From Oscillospiraceae bacterium (GTDB lineage Bacteria > Bacillota > Clostridia > Oscillospirales > Ruminococcaceae), in assembly GCA_017555565.1 (NCBI GenBank), contig JAFZGF010000061.1, forward strand, positions 78,431 through 113,026: 34,596 nt of DNA, read 5' to 3'. A program made the translations under genes and the position numbers. The notes beneath the pieces were generated by a model. That model did no database searches. It had not been told where the DNA came from and saw only the letters and a program-made list of their open reading frames with translations. This document shows, one piece after another, positions 1 to 6,329 of the stretch (position 1 is the first letter of the stretch; each line of letters begins with the position of its first letter).

Positions 1-107
1 AGGGATTTCACAACATTTATCCATGAATTTTTAAAAAGGTTAAGAAATTGGAAATTAAATTTAAAAATCACAAAAATTATTAAAAATACGCTAAAAACAG
101 GCAAAAT

Positions 108-715
108 GTGAAATTTCTGCAAAAAAGGGCTGTTTTGTTAACATTTTGGCTTTTCCCGCTGTCTACATGTGAGGGGGTAAATTTTTTGAAGGTAAAAATC
201 GAGTCCATCATAGCGTGTAAGAAGACTGGTAAGAGAAAATTTTACATAATTCATAAACGCAGAAATCGTAGTTTTGTGATTTGAGCAAAGTTTTCAACCA
301 AGAGCCTGTCTAAAGTTGAAAATATTATCAATTGTGAAATTTTTGCGGAAAAAGCTGTATTTTTTAACATTTTGGCAATTCTCGCCCTCTACATATGGAG
401 GGGTAAATTTTTAGGCAAAGTGAACAGCTGGAAATGGTCGGTTTTATATAAAAGTGAGAACTTTCAATTTCTTTACCAATTTTGGCCTCTGCCAAAATCT
501 ATATATTGAAGGGCATTGAAAATTTAGACCATTGTGAAATGTATGTGATATTTTGGCTGAAATTTTAACACTTGCTATTTTTCTGACCTCTAATTTATGA
601 AGCCGAATATACCAAAAAACAGCCAGTTTGAGAAACTTTGGTGAAAGTTTTGAAAAAGTGTTTACAAAAGGGCCTGTTTTTTAGGCTTCACTTGAGGGGC
701 AAAATTTTTACCTTC
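108..715. repeat. Degenerate tandem repeat array in gene-free DNA
   Basis: Four related blocks begin near 108, 334, 534 and 657. The best preserved two (108-190 and 334-412) share the order GTGAAATTT-TGC, an AAAA-G-GCTGT stretch, TTAACATTTTGGC, then CTCTACAT-TG-GGGG and TAAATTTTT. The third and fourth are more decayed, and a partial copy of the middle section lies near 474-525. Unit spacing is about 226, 200 and 123 bp. The DNA is very AT-rich. I see no credible gene in bases 1-1000: the only long open frame (638-988) crosses repeats and palindromes and lacks a convincing ribosome site. The array lies just left of a decayed mobile element, so it may be element-derived, but its origin is unknown. 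Confidence 0.55.
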
Positions 716-846
716 ACAAAACAATTGAATAGCGTCCTGAATGATATGATACTGTGCATTGCGGCATGGGCAGCGGAAGCTGTGCGAACAATACGTCGGG
801 CAAGGTGCTGCCGGGCAGGAACTTTTCAGGGTAAGAACGCAAAAAG

Positions 847-954
847 TGTGCCAAAATCAGCTTGTTTTGGCACAAAAAGATGGTTGAAAGGTAAGCTGGC
901 GCCAAAAACATATGTTTTTGGCACACTGTCAATTCTGCAAATCGAAAATTTGCA
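847..954. repeat. Cluster of three palindromes
   Basis: Three hairpin-forming sequences lie within 110 bp. The first has a 10-bp stem, TGTGCCAAAA at 847-856 and its complement at 865-874. The second is a perfect 22-bp palindrome at 901-922 centred on CATATG and again built on GCCAAAAA/TTTTTGGC. The third has a 7-bp stem, TGCAAAT at 936-942 and its complement at 948-954. The first two share the GCCAAAA motif. No T-tract follows either of them, so they are not typical terminators. They could be protein binding sites or the end of a mobile element. Confidence 0.5.
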
Positions 955-1010
955 CCTTCGCAAAATAATTCTGTTTTCGATATATTAAAAGCAAAGAAAG
1001 GATGATGAAA

Positions 1011-1091
1011 ATGAAACTGCTTAAGAAAATAGGATTTTTGATGTTGATATCCTGGTACATAGGGAAATATTACAGTGGAGGTATATTATGA
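1011..1091 (+). CDS. Small membrane-like peptide coupled to tnpV
   Basis: A 26-residue ORF begins MKLLKKIGFLML and continues through a short hydrophobic stretch with tryptophan and tyrosine. An AGGA ribosome site at 999-1002 sits about 8 nt before the ATG at 1011; in-frame ATGs at 1002 and 1005 are too close to it. The TGA stop at 1089-1091 overlaps the ATG of the next gene at 1088 in an ATGA arrangement, the usual sign of translational coupling. Two lysine-rich residues followed by hydrophobic ones suggest a membrane-associated peptide. I do not recognise a family. It could be a leader that only serves to control tnpV translation, or the trimmed end of an older gene. Confidence 0.4.
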   Translation: MKLLKKIGFLMLISWYIGKYYSGGIL

Positions 1092-1432
1092 AACTTGAAT
1101 ACAGAAAATGTAGCGATTATCTGATACCGAATTTTGAACTGCCACCAAAACCTGCTATCGGTAAATATGGAAAAATGAGACACAGCTATTTGCGAAAGCA
1201 CAAGGAGCCATTGTTTACCGCTTTGATGCTGCAGGACAAACTGAACAGCCATCTTGAAGAAATTGATAAGTCAGCACAGGAAATGTATGACTGTTTGATT
1301 AACAAGCTGAAAGAACAGTATGGTATAACCGAGAAACTGAAAGCAGAAAACCAGCTGGTATGGGTTCATATGATGAACGAAATACATCAGATAGCTGAAG
1401 ATATTGTACTTACCGAATTGATTTACATCTGA
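1088..1432 (+). CDS. TnpV-like transposon-encoded protein
   Basis: This 114-residue protein resembles the TnpV family found on Tn4451-like and other mobilizable elements of Clostridia. Recognisable landmarks are DYLIPNFELPP (residues 10-20), GKYGKMRHSYLRKHK (25-39), an acidic helix around LNSHLEEIDKSA (52-63), then LIYI at the end. It is small, soluble and predicted mostly helical. The function of TnpV is not established. A GGAGG ribosome site at 1077-1081 precedes the ATG, which overlaps the stop of the small upstream ORF. A terminator follows at once. The gene looks intact although the rest of the element is broken. Confidence 0.7.
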   Translation: MKLEYRKCSDYLIPNFELPPKPAIGKYGKMRHSYLRKHKEPLFTALMLQDKLNSHLEEIDKSAQEMYDCLINKLKEQYGITEKLKAENQLVWVHMMNEIHQIAEDIVLTELIYI

Positions 1433-1446
1433 AGAAAAGATTACAG

Positions 1447-1472
1447 GCACCTCTTTGAGGTGCTTTTTCTTT
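1447..1472 (+). terminator. Intrinsic terminator after tnpV
   Basis: A 7-bp stem (GCACCTC at 1447-1453 with its complement at 1457-1463, three-base loop) is followed by a T-rich tract. Confidence 0.7.
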
Positions 1473-1496
1473 TACCCGAAATAAGAATATGACATT

Positions 1497-1545
1497 GCTG
1501 TGGCAAGCAACGAATTGTGTCCCCAATTCAGCTTGTCAGGGCACC
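1497..1545. other. Candidate origin of transfer (oriT)
   Basis: An inverted repeat (GAATTG at 1512-1517 and CAATTC at 1524-1529, six-base spacer TGTCCC) lies directly upstream of the mobC-like gene and the relaxase start. oriT regions of mobilizable elements usually sit in this place and often show a short AATTG/CAATT inverted repeat next to the nick site. This call rests on position and symmetry only. Confidence 0.3.
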
Positions 1546-1569
1546 TGAAACCGTATGAAAGGAGAAAAT

Positions 1570-1890
1570 ATGGAAAGAAAACACGAAATAAAAATCCGAC
1601 TGTCCAAGGAAGAACTGGACAGTCTCAACCTGAAGGTTGCAAAAACCAATTTATCACGAGAGGAGTTTTGCCGACTGTGCTTTAAGGAAGTTGCAATCAA
1701 GGCAAAACCCAGCGATGACACCCACCGACTGATTTATGAAATAAGGAAAATCGGTGGCAATATCAATGCCCTTGTAGTAAGGGCACACATTTATAAATCT
1801 GTTGATACTGATGCTATGCGATATGAACTTTACAACCTGCATAATCTGGAAAAGCAGGTGGCAAAGCATTACTCCAACAAAAAGGGTTAG
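1570..1890 (+). CDS. MobC-like relaxosome accessory protein
   Basis: A 106-residue basic protein that fits the plasmid mobilization MobC family. These proteins bind oriT and help the relaxase to open the strands. An N-terminal ribbon-helix-helix-like stretch (EIKIRLSKEELDSL, about residues 6-19) is followed by helices and the family landmark IGGNINALV (about 59-67). The start at 1570 is chosen because AAAGGAG at 1558-1564 lies 5 nt before it; an upstream ATG at 1555 sits before this ribosome site. Four bases after its stop the remnant of a relaxase begins, the usual mobC-relaxase order. Without a relaxase in cis it could only act in trans. Confidence 0.65.
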   Translation: MERKHEIKIRLSKEELDSLNLKVAKTNLSREEFCRLCFKEVAIKAKPSDDTHRLIYEIRKIGGNINALVVRAHIYKSVDTDAMRYELYNLHNLEKQVAKHYSNKKG

Positions 1891-1893
1891 TCT

Positions 1894-1950
1894 ATGGCTG
1901 TAACATCAATATGGCCAATCAAAGGCCGAGTGGATTTTTCAAAGCGATAA
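1894..1950 (+). pseudogene. Relaxase, 5-prime fragment only
   Basis: The ATG at 1894 opens MAVTSIWPIKGRVD, which matches the N-terminus typical of relaxases of mobilizable elements in Clostridia (MAVT.IWPIKG.V). The similarity ends after about 14 residues and the frame stops at 1948-1950. The sequence beyond 1934 reads instead as a tyrosine integrase in another frame, so the gene was cut by a deletion. None of the catalytic part (tyrosine and histidine triad) remains. Confidence 0.7.
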
Positions 1951-2230
1951 TGAAAACTATGATTATCGCTTAAGTTATAATTCAGCAAACAATAAACTTC
2001 GTAAATTATGTACAAGAATGGATTCTGTAAACAAGAGTCCTCATAAATTGAGAAAAACTTGCCTGTCTGCATTGTTGGATAGCCCTGATATAAACAACAG
2101 AACTGTGTAGCGTTTTGCAGGTCATAGTGATATCACAACAACACTCAGATACTACGACTTCGACAGAAGTTCAAAAGAAGAACAGGCCAGAGCAATCAAC
2201 GAAGCTCTGGCACTGAAATATGAAGAATAA
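1937..2230 (+). pseudogene. Tyrosine integrase, C-terminal fragment
   Basis: Read in the frame ending at the TAA of 2228-2230, this stretch encodes the last part of a phage/ICE-type tyrosine recombinase catalytic domain. Visible are the HKLRKT box (H-x-L-R arginine), RFAGHSDITTTLRYYDF with the conserved histidine and the nucleophile tyrosine, and a charged tail. An in-frame TAG at 2108-2110 stands where related integrases have CAG (Gln) before RFAGH, a single-base nonsense change. The N-terminal DNA-binding domains and first catalytic arginine are absent. The fragment is fused to the relaxase start near 1934-1940. No start codon with a ribosome site serves it. Confidence 0.8.
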
Positions 2231-2240
2231 CCATAACAAT

Positions 2241-2277
2241 AAGAAAACCTCTACCTTTTTATGATAGAGGTTTTCTT
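2241..2277. terminator. Bidirectional terminator
   Basis: A 13-bp perfect stem (AAGAAAACCTCTA at 2241-2253 with its complement at 2265-2277) separates the integrase remnant from the convergent DUF1294 gene; A- and T-rich flanks serve both strands. Confidence 0.75.
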
Positions 2278-2282
2278 ATTAT

Positions 2283-2873
2283 TTATTTCCAAGCAGCATT
2301 CATTATGTAAAACAATAAAACAGTTTGCATTAAAATAATCAATGGAATGCCAACTGTGAAATAATCTACTCGAGTTTTATGTCTCAACACATACATTGCT
2401 GCTAATGCCCCAAAAGAGCCTCCGGCAAATGCCAATCCCAGTAGTGTAATTACACGTATTCGAGAGCGCCTTTCAATTGCGGCAATTTTATCTACAGCAA
2501 AAGCCGCAAATGTAACAAAATTAATTATTACCAAATATACTATAAGTAATTTATGTCTTGAGAAGAAATCCCAAAAAGCAAATGTCAAATCAGTGGCTAT
2601 ATATCCTTTTATAATAAGCAATAGAATAAATTGTATGATAAACACGCAGACAACAAAGACTCTGGACATCATATATTCTTTTGAAGGTTTTCTATCAATT
2701 AGAATGATTGCCAGTAAAATTCCTGCCGAACCACCAATGATAGATACTATTGTAAGTATATTATCAACTTGCTTATCTGCAGTGTATGTATAAAGTAAAG
2801 TGTTTATTACAAACAAAACAAAACCTATTATGTTTATAGCAATCAAATAATAGTCAAAGTAGTTTAAAATCAT
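2283..2873 (-). CDS. Tandem DUF1294 membrane protein
   Basis: A 196-residue integral membrane protein. The C-terminal half (about 110-182) is a clear DUF1294 domain: NFVTFAAFAVDKIAA, then GLAFAGGSFGALAAMY, then RHKTR and GIPLI. The N-terminal half (about 10-80) repeats the same plan in decayed form: INIIGFVLFVINTL, then SIIGGSAGILLAI with RKPSKEY in place of RHKTR. The usual DUF1294 protein is about 90 residues, so this looks like an internal duplication. The function of DUF1294 is unknown. A GGAGA ribosome site lies upstream of the ATG at 2873. It probably shares the promoter of the 66-aa gene 36 bp upstream. Confidence 0.75.
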   Translation of the reverse strand: MILNYFDYYLIAINIIGFVLFVINTLLYTYTADKQVDNILTIVSIIGGSAGILLAIILIDRKPSKEYMMSRVFVVCVFIIQFILLLIIKGYIATDLTFAFWDFFSRHKLLIVYLVIINFVTFAAFAVDKIAAIERRSRIRVITLLGLAFAGGSFGALAAMYVLRHKTRVDYFTVGIPLIILMQTVLLFYIMNAAWK

Positions 2874-2909
2874 AATATATCTCCATAGAATAATTATCGA
2901 ACATATTTA

Positions 2910-3110
2910 TTAATCAAACTCAACAACTATATAGGCACATATATCACCGGTATAATAGCTACTATAATCATTTTCATTTTTTCCGCCAGCATAACCAAAC
3001 GCAACGATAGGCTCGCCTATTGTATGAATTTGTTTCACTCTGCCACCTTTTTCAAGCCGTGCATTTACTTTTTCTAAATCACCATTTACAACCCAAAATA
3101 TTTTTTCCAT
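2910..3110 (-). CDS. 66-aa protein of unknown function
   Basis: A small protein (MEKIFWVVNGDLEKVN...) with an AAAGGAG ribosome site about 8 nt before its start at 3110 and a consensus-like promoter upstream. It ends in AYIVVEFD and looks like a compact alpha/beta fold: two beta stretches (IFWVV, CAYIVVEF), one helix rich in Lys and Glu, and a glycine-rich loop (GYAGGKNEND). Similar short proteins are, as I recall, often annotated as hypothetical in Clostridia. I assign no function. It lies first in an apparent two-gene unit with the DUF1294 gene. Confidence 0.65.
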   Translation of the reverse strand: MEKIFWVVNGDLEKVNARLEKGGRVKQIHTIGEPIVAFGYAGGKNENDYSSYYTGDICAYIVVEFD

Positions 3111-3137
3111 AAAGACACTCCTTTAGCATATATTAAT

Positions 3138-3166
3138 ATTATAACATTTAAGAGCCTGTATTACAA
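3138..3166 (-). promoter_or_regulatory. Sigma-A-type promoter for the 66-aa and DUF1294 genes
   Basis: On the minus strand TTGTAA (3166-3161) and TATAAT (3143-3138) are separated by 17 bp. A TG pair with one spacer base precedes the -10 box. The promoter lies 28 bp upstream of the start at 3110. Confidence 0.65.
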
Positions 3167-3181
3167 ATAAGAACAAAAAAA

Positions 3182-3207
3182 GCCTCTGTTCATTTAAGAA
3201 CAGGGGC
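3182..3207 (-). terminator. Intrinsic terminator of module A
   Basis: A 10-bp stem (3182-3191 with 3198-3207, one G-T pair, six-base loop) is followed on the minus strand by seven T. AT-rich DNA on the other side could also serve the plus strand, but no plus-strand gene precedes it. Confidence 0.7.
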
Positions 3208-3333
3208 ATATTTTTATTTTATCTGTGGGAGGGAATTTCACCCTCTACCGATAGGCGCAAGCCACACCTATATGTAATTGTGCCGATAATGTCGAATAAT
3301 TAAATTGAAAAGAGTATATAAAAACCGTACCAA
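3182..3333 (-). repeat. Structured module, copy A (foldable block plus terminator)
   Basis: On the minus strand the module begins with TTGGTACG (3333-3326). About 60 bp later comes a conserved block (about 3276-3225) that includes GGGTGAAATTCCCT, and then an intrinsic terminator (stem 3207-3198/3191-3182, T-tract to 3174). A second copy lies at 6294-6456. The 15 bases at 3230-3244 are identical to 6351-6365. The block can fold as two hairpins, GGC-TTGC-GCC and GAGGG-TGAAATT-CCCTC, inside an outer stem GTG(T)GG/CCCAC. Copy B keeps this fold with different paired bases. It may be a small RNA gene, or the end of an island inserted by recombination. Confidence 0.5.
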
Positions 3334-3387
3334 ACGCGCCGAACTAATATAGGGGGTGGGACTCTGTTTTTATTTTAAATGTTTTTG

Positions 3388-3396
3388 TGGTATAAT
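3388..3396 (+). promoter_or_regulatory. Extended -10 promoter of the two-gene island
   Basis: TGGTATAAT is a perfect -10 hexamer (3391-3396) with an extended TG motif, 28 bp before the start codon at 3425. The -35 region is poor, as extended -10 promoters allow. Confidence 0.6.
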
Positions 3397-3424
3397 ATAT
3401 TTAAGAAATTTGGAAGGTGAATAT

Positions 3425-4942
3425 ATGTCTGAAGAAAAAAGCACAGCAAGGTTGATCGAAGAAATGGAATTATCAGTTCGTGCATACAATTGTTTGAAGC
3501 GAGCTGGAGTGCAAACAGTGGAGGATTTATTTTCCTTATTGGATAAAGGGCTATCCGAAATATCTAAATCTGTACGAAATCTCGGAAGGATGTCTTTAGA
3601 AGAAATTCTAATAAAAGCTAATGGACTCGGATATAACTCAGCACAATTTATTAAACGAGAAATAAAAGCTCAAGGGCTTACAGAATATTATACCTTGTCA
3701 AGTGAAGAATTATTTAAACGACTTATTGAAAGAAGAAATTTACCTTCTTTCGATAAAGAAAAGTCCCACGTAGGAAACTTCCTTTCTGACATAGAGAATT
3801 TGCCCCAGCCTCTTTTGCGCTTTCTGAATAAAGATGGAATCTTTACTATGGAAGAGTTGTTGGAAAGATATAAATCTTTGACAGATATACCAAAACAAAG
3901 ACGGCTTCGACGAGAGTTATTAATCTTTTTAGATAAAGAAGGAATTCGCTTCCCAGAATGCACAAAAGAAGAATATCCGGATATAAATGTTTTTATCTCA
4001 AAAGAACGTGCTAAATCTTTTCATATAGGAAATTTAGAATCTGAAGAGACAGATGATGAATTATCTGAAGCTATAGATATTCTTTTACAGAATGATTATA
4101 AATATGTCGCAAGTATCTTTGCTTTGTCAGTAGAAGATATGAAAAAAATGCTCTCTACACGACAAATTGTTAAGTTATTCATGGCGCTGGATAATAATGG
4201 CTTTGCGGTATATTCCTATCCATTCATTAGCCTTAGTGAATACATAAAGTGTGAAATCGTGCTCCCAGTAGAAGAATTTATTAGCTCAAAGGTTACATGT
4301 AGCAATTTGATAAAAAGACATTTGCCTAATGTCAATATGCTGATGAAACACACTCGCTCAGAGCTAATAAAACACAAAATTGTAGGAGAAATGGCTCTTA
4401 ACGGTATAATAGAAGACTTAAAGCAATTTAATTTATACCTAAAAGATGATGTCTACTATGAATGTTCAAGATGTAAGGTCGAATACTTAACAGAAAAAAA
4501 CACAAATATTGTTCACCATTGTGATTTATGTAAAGATAAAATAAAGAGAATAAAGAAAATAAAAGATTTTTCAATTGATATATCTGGTCCGGATTATGGT
4601 AGCTATACTGATGGAACAAAAGGGTTTACTTTATTTGCAACAATAAAAAATAATACAAATCAGCTTGAAGAAATAACCCTTCAGGAGTTTCTTGTGTTTC
4701 ACAAGAGAAGGCAATGGGCAGCACGAATGTATTTAAATGGATACAAATTTGAAAAAGGCTATATTATGCCACAATCTTCTCTTACTGTTGCAAAAATATG
4801 GTCTGGATACGAATGGATTCTTGAAAAATTAGTCGATGGTGATTACATAAGCATTTATTTAAGAACCAAAGAATACTCTTGTTCTTACAGATTTGTAATG
4901 AGAGATTCTAAATTTGTAATCGATGACTATTTCAAACACTAA
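3425..4942 (+). CDS. Protein with RNA polymerase alpha-CTD-like domain, HhH segments and zinc knuckle
   Basis: A 505-residue protein of unknown function. Residues 12-70 closely resemble the C-terminal domain of the RNA polymerase alpha subunit: LSVRAYNCLKRAG, then RNLGRMSLEE. Positions matching E. coli R265, N268, C269, G296 and S299, which contact UP-element DNA, are kept (R19, N22, C23, G54, S57), but the K298 position is M56. Weaker helix-hairpin-helix-like segments follow at about 127-176, 213-262 and 290-336. C347/C350 and C366/C369 form a zinc knuckle, and the tail (about 381-505) looks beta-rich. I chose the ATG at 3425 because GGAAGGTG lies just before it; an in-frame ATG at 3356 overlaps the promoter. 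The DNA is much more AT-rich than the chromosomal genes, which suggests transfer. It probably forms an operon with the next gene. Confidence 0.75.
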   Translation: MSEEKSTARLIEEMELSVRAYNCLKRAGVQTVEDLFSLLDKGLSEISKSVRNLGRMSLEEILIKANGLGYNSAQFIKREIKAQGLTEYYTLSSEELFKRLIERRNLPSFDKEKSHVGNFLSDIENLPQPLLRFLNKDGIFTMEELLERYKSLTDIPKQRRLRRELLIFLDKEGIRFPECTKEEYPDINVFISKERAKSFHIGNLESEETDDELSEAIDILLQNDYKYVASIFALSVEDMKKMLSTRQIVKLFMALDNNGFAVYSYPFISLSEYIKCEIVLPVEEFISSKVTCSNLIKRHLPNVNMLMKHTRSELIKHKIVGEMALNGIIEDLKQFNLYLKDDVYYECSRCKVEYLTEKNTNIVHHCDLCKDKIKRIKKIKDFSIDISGPDYGSYTDGTKGFTLFATIKNNTNQLEEITLQEFLVFHKRRQWAARMYLNGYKFEKGYIMPQSSLTVAKIWSGYEWILEKLVDGDYISIYLRTKEYSCSYRFVMRDSKFVIDDYFKH

Positions 4943-4975
4943 ATACATCACAAATAAATAAGTGAGCTATACGAT

Positions 4976-5026
4976 ATGGAACCGACATCTAACTTCACCA
5001 TTACAGATATGATTTTATTGGAGTAA
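4976..5026 (+). CDS. Possible 16-aa leader peptide
   Basis: In the 86-bp gap between the two island genes a 16-codon frame (MEPTSNFTITDMILLE) ends two bases before the ATG of the downstream gene, and its last codons contain that gene's GGAG ribosome site. The spacing would suit translational coupling. Its own ribosome site is weak (AGTGAG), so this may be chance. Confidence 0.2.
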   Translation: MEPTSNFTITDMILLE

Positions 5027-5028
5027 TT

Positions 5029-6210
5029 ATGGATAATAACGAATTAAAGATTGAATTTAATGATGAAGTTTTTCGCAACGTTTATGAAGAGTGCCTTAAT
5101 GCAAGAATGACTGGCTGGACATTAAATTTATCAGCATTCACAGATTCGCTACTTAAGGCTATCGAATCTATGGCTGATGATAATTTGACAAAAAATGAAT
5201 TAATCGAGTTGGATTCCGAGCGTCCAAAAGAATTATCAAAAGAAGAAAAAATAATTTCAGCTACAAAGAAAGCACATGATTTATCACTGTATCATTCCCG
5301 AAAGTGTTATATTAGAGATAAATACATCTATGGCCTACATAGTTTTTCTTATGAAGAATTCCTTTATTACATTTTCTGGCGAACAAAACTTAGAGAGAAT
5401 AAAATAATCGATACTCCTAATTCTTTTCTTGCAATGTTTCTTGTTGAAATAGTAAACTTTATCGAATATGATAACTATAAAGACTGTTTGGATAAGTTAC
5501 TTTTTCTAAAACATTATTTTAGTAGTGATGGACATAAACTAAGCATGATAAATACTGCGATAGAAGAGTTTATACTTTTGTATGGTTCAGCGAATGATTA
5601 CTCCAACAATTGTAACGCTAGTAAATTTGATTATATTTTTGAAGCAGATGAGATAATCAGTCGAACTCATTCGGACACATATAATTTTATATTTCAACAC
5701 ACTTCCGGCTCATTTAAGCAATTGTCGTTTTATAAAAAGTATAAAAATTGTATTGGTGATGATTTTGGTTCATTCTTTTATAATATTGTCGACTATTTTA
5801 ATAGCTGGGGCATAGACATTTTAAAACTATGGTTTGGGCAAAAAACACTTGAATGCCCTATTGATTTTTCGTATATAAAATACAAGTTTCAAGAAAAAAT
5901 AAAAGAAAAAAATATAATTTATCGTGACAATATAATATATTCAGTTTCTAGATTGTCACAAAATCATATATCACTAAATGCGCAGGATGAAGATTTAAAA
6001 AGTGGTCAATGTGTTTTTTTTAGAGGTTATTTAATGCGATATCCTTTAAGATTGTATGAAAATATAAAAAGGAAAGAGCTCGGTCTTAGGGAGATAAACG
6101 CCGAAAGTGCACTAGATGATATTGCATATATGTCAGAGAAGTCACATATATTAACACAAATACTTAGCATTTATCTATCAGATGATTTTCAAAAAAATTT
6201 TGTTAAGTAA
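5029..6210 (+). CDS. TerB_N-like protein, second gene of the island
   Basis: A 393-residue soluble protein with no signal peptide or membrane segment. Residues about 88-186 resemble the TerB_N domain: YYIFWRTKLRENK (113-125; the family has YFYWR..R.G), then SFLAMFLVEIVNFIEYD (132-148; the family has SYLfLYiYELIN) and a helix ending FILLYG. TerB_N proteins are linked to tellurite-type stress and phage-defence gene neighbourhoods. The rest is helical, rich in Phe, Tyr and Lys, and not recognised. GGAG sits 6 nt before the ATG. The gene follows the alpha-CTD-like gene after 86 bp on the same strand with no terminator between, so both are probably one transcript. The TerB_N match is by eye and moderate. 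Confidence 0.6.
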   Translation: MDNNELKIEFNDEVFRNVYEECLNARMTGWTLNLSAFTDSLLKAIESMADDNLTKNELIELDSERPKELSKEEKIISATKKAHDLSLYHSRKCYIRDKYIYGLHSFSYEEFLYYIFWRTKLRENKIIDTPNSFLAMFLVEIVNFIEYDNYKDCLDKLLFLKHYFSSDGHKLSMINTAIEEFILLYGSANDYSNNCNASKFDYIFEADEIISRTHSDTYNFIFQHTSGSFKQLSFYKKYKNCIGDDFGSFFYNIVDYFNSWGIDILKLWFGQKTLECPIDFSYIKYKFQEKIKEKNIIYRDNIIYSVSRLSQNHISLNAQDEDLKSGQCVFFRGYLMRYPLRLYENIKRKELGLREINAESALDDIAYMSEKSHILTQILSIYLSDDFQKNFVK

Positions 6211-6293
6211 GAAGCAACTAATTAAAATTATCTGTCAGTTACAAAATTTAATTTTGTTAAAATACTATAGTACAAGAAATATTTTAGCATAAA

Positions 6294-6329
6294 ATCAAAG
6301 CCCTTGTCGATTACGACAAGGGCTTTGAT
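6294..6329. terminator. Strong bidirectional hairpin terminator
   Basis: A perfect 16-bp stem (6294-6309 with 6314-6329) and four-base loop. It ends the plus-strand island transcript and any minus-strand transcript of module B. Confidence 0.75.

Larger units (their letters stand above)
1011..2230. mobile_element. Decayed integrative/mobilizable element
   Basis: This stretch holds, all on the + strand, a small ORF coupled to a TnpV-like gene, a mobC-like relaxosome gene, the first 18 codons of a relaxase and the last ~95 codons of a tyrosine integrase. Such genes belong to Tn4451-like and related mobilizable elements of Clostridia. The relaxase start and integrase end are joined near 1934-1940, so the interior of the element (most of the relaxase, any cargo and most of the integrase) has been deleted. 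The remaining integrase frame also has an internal stop. The element is therefore immobile by itself. Its ends and attachment sites cannot be fixed from this window. Confidence 0.7.

Noticed and set aside
108-715. CRISPR array
   Set aside because: The units are too long, too diverged and unevenly spaced; there are no short identical repeats with unique spacers and no cas genes.
638-988. 116-aa open frame left of the mobile element remnant
   Set aside because: It crosses the repeat array and two of the palindromes, has no ribosome site worth the name, and its peptide is rich in odd Cys/Lys/Arg runs. It overlaps another chance frame on the other strand.
3225-3280. FMN riboswitch
   Set aside because: GGGTGAAATTCCC resembles one conserved arm, but the other conserved arms are absent and no riboflavin gene follows on that strand.
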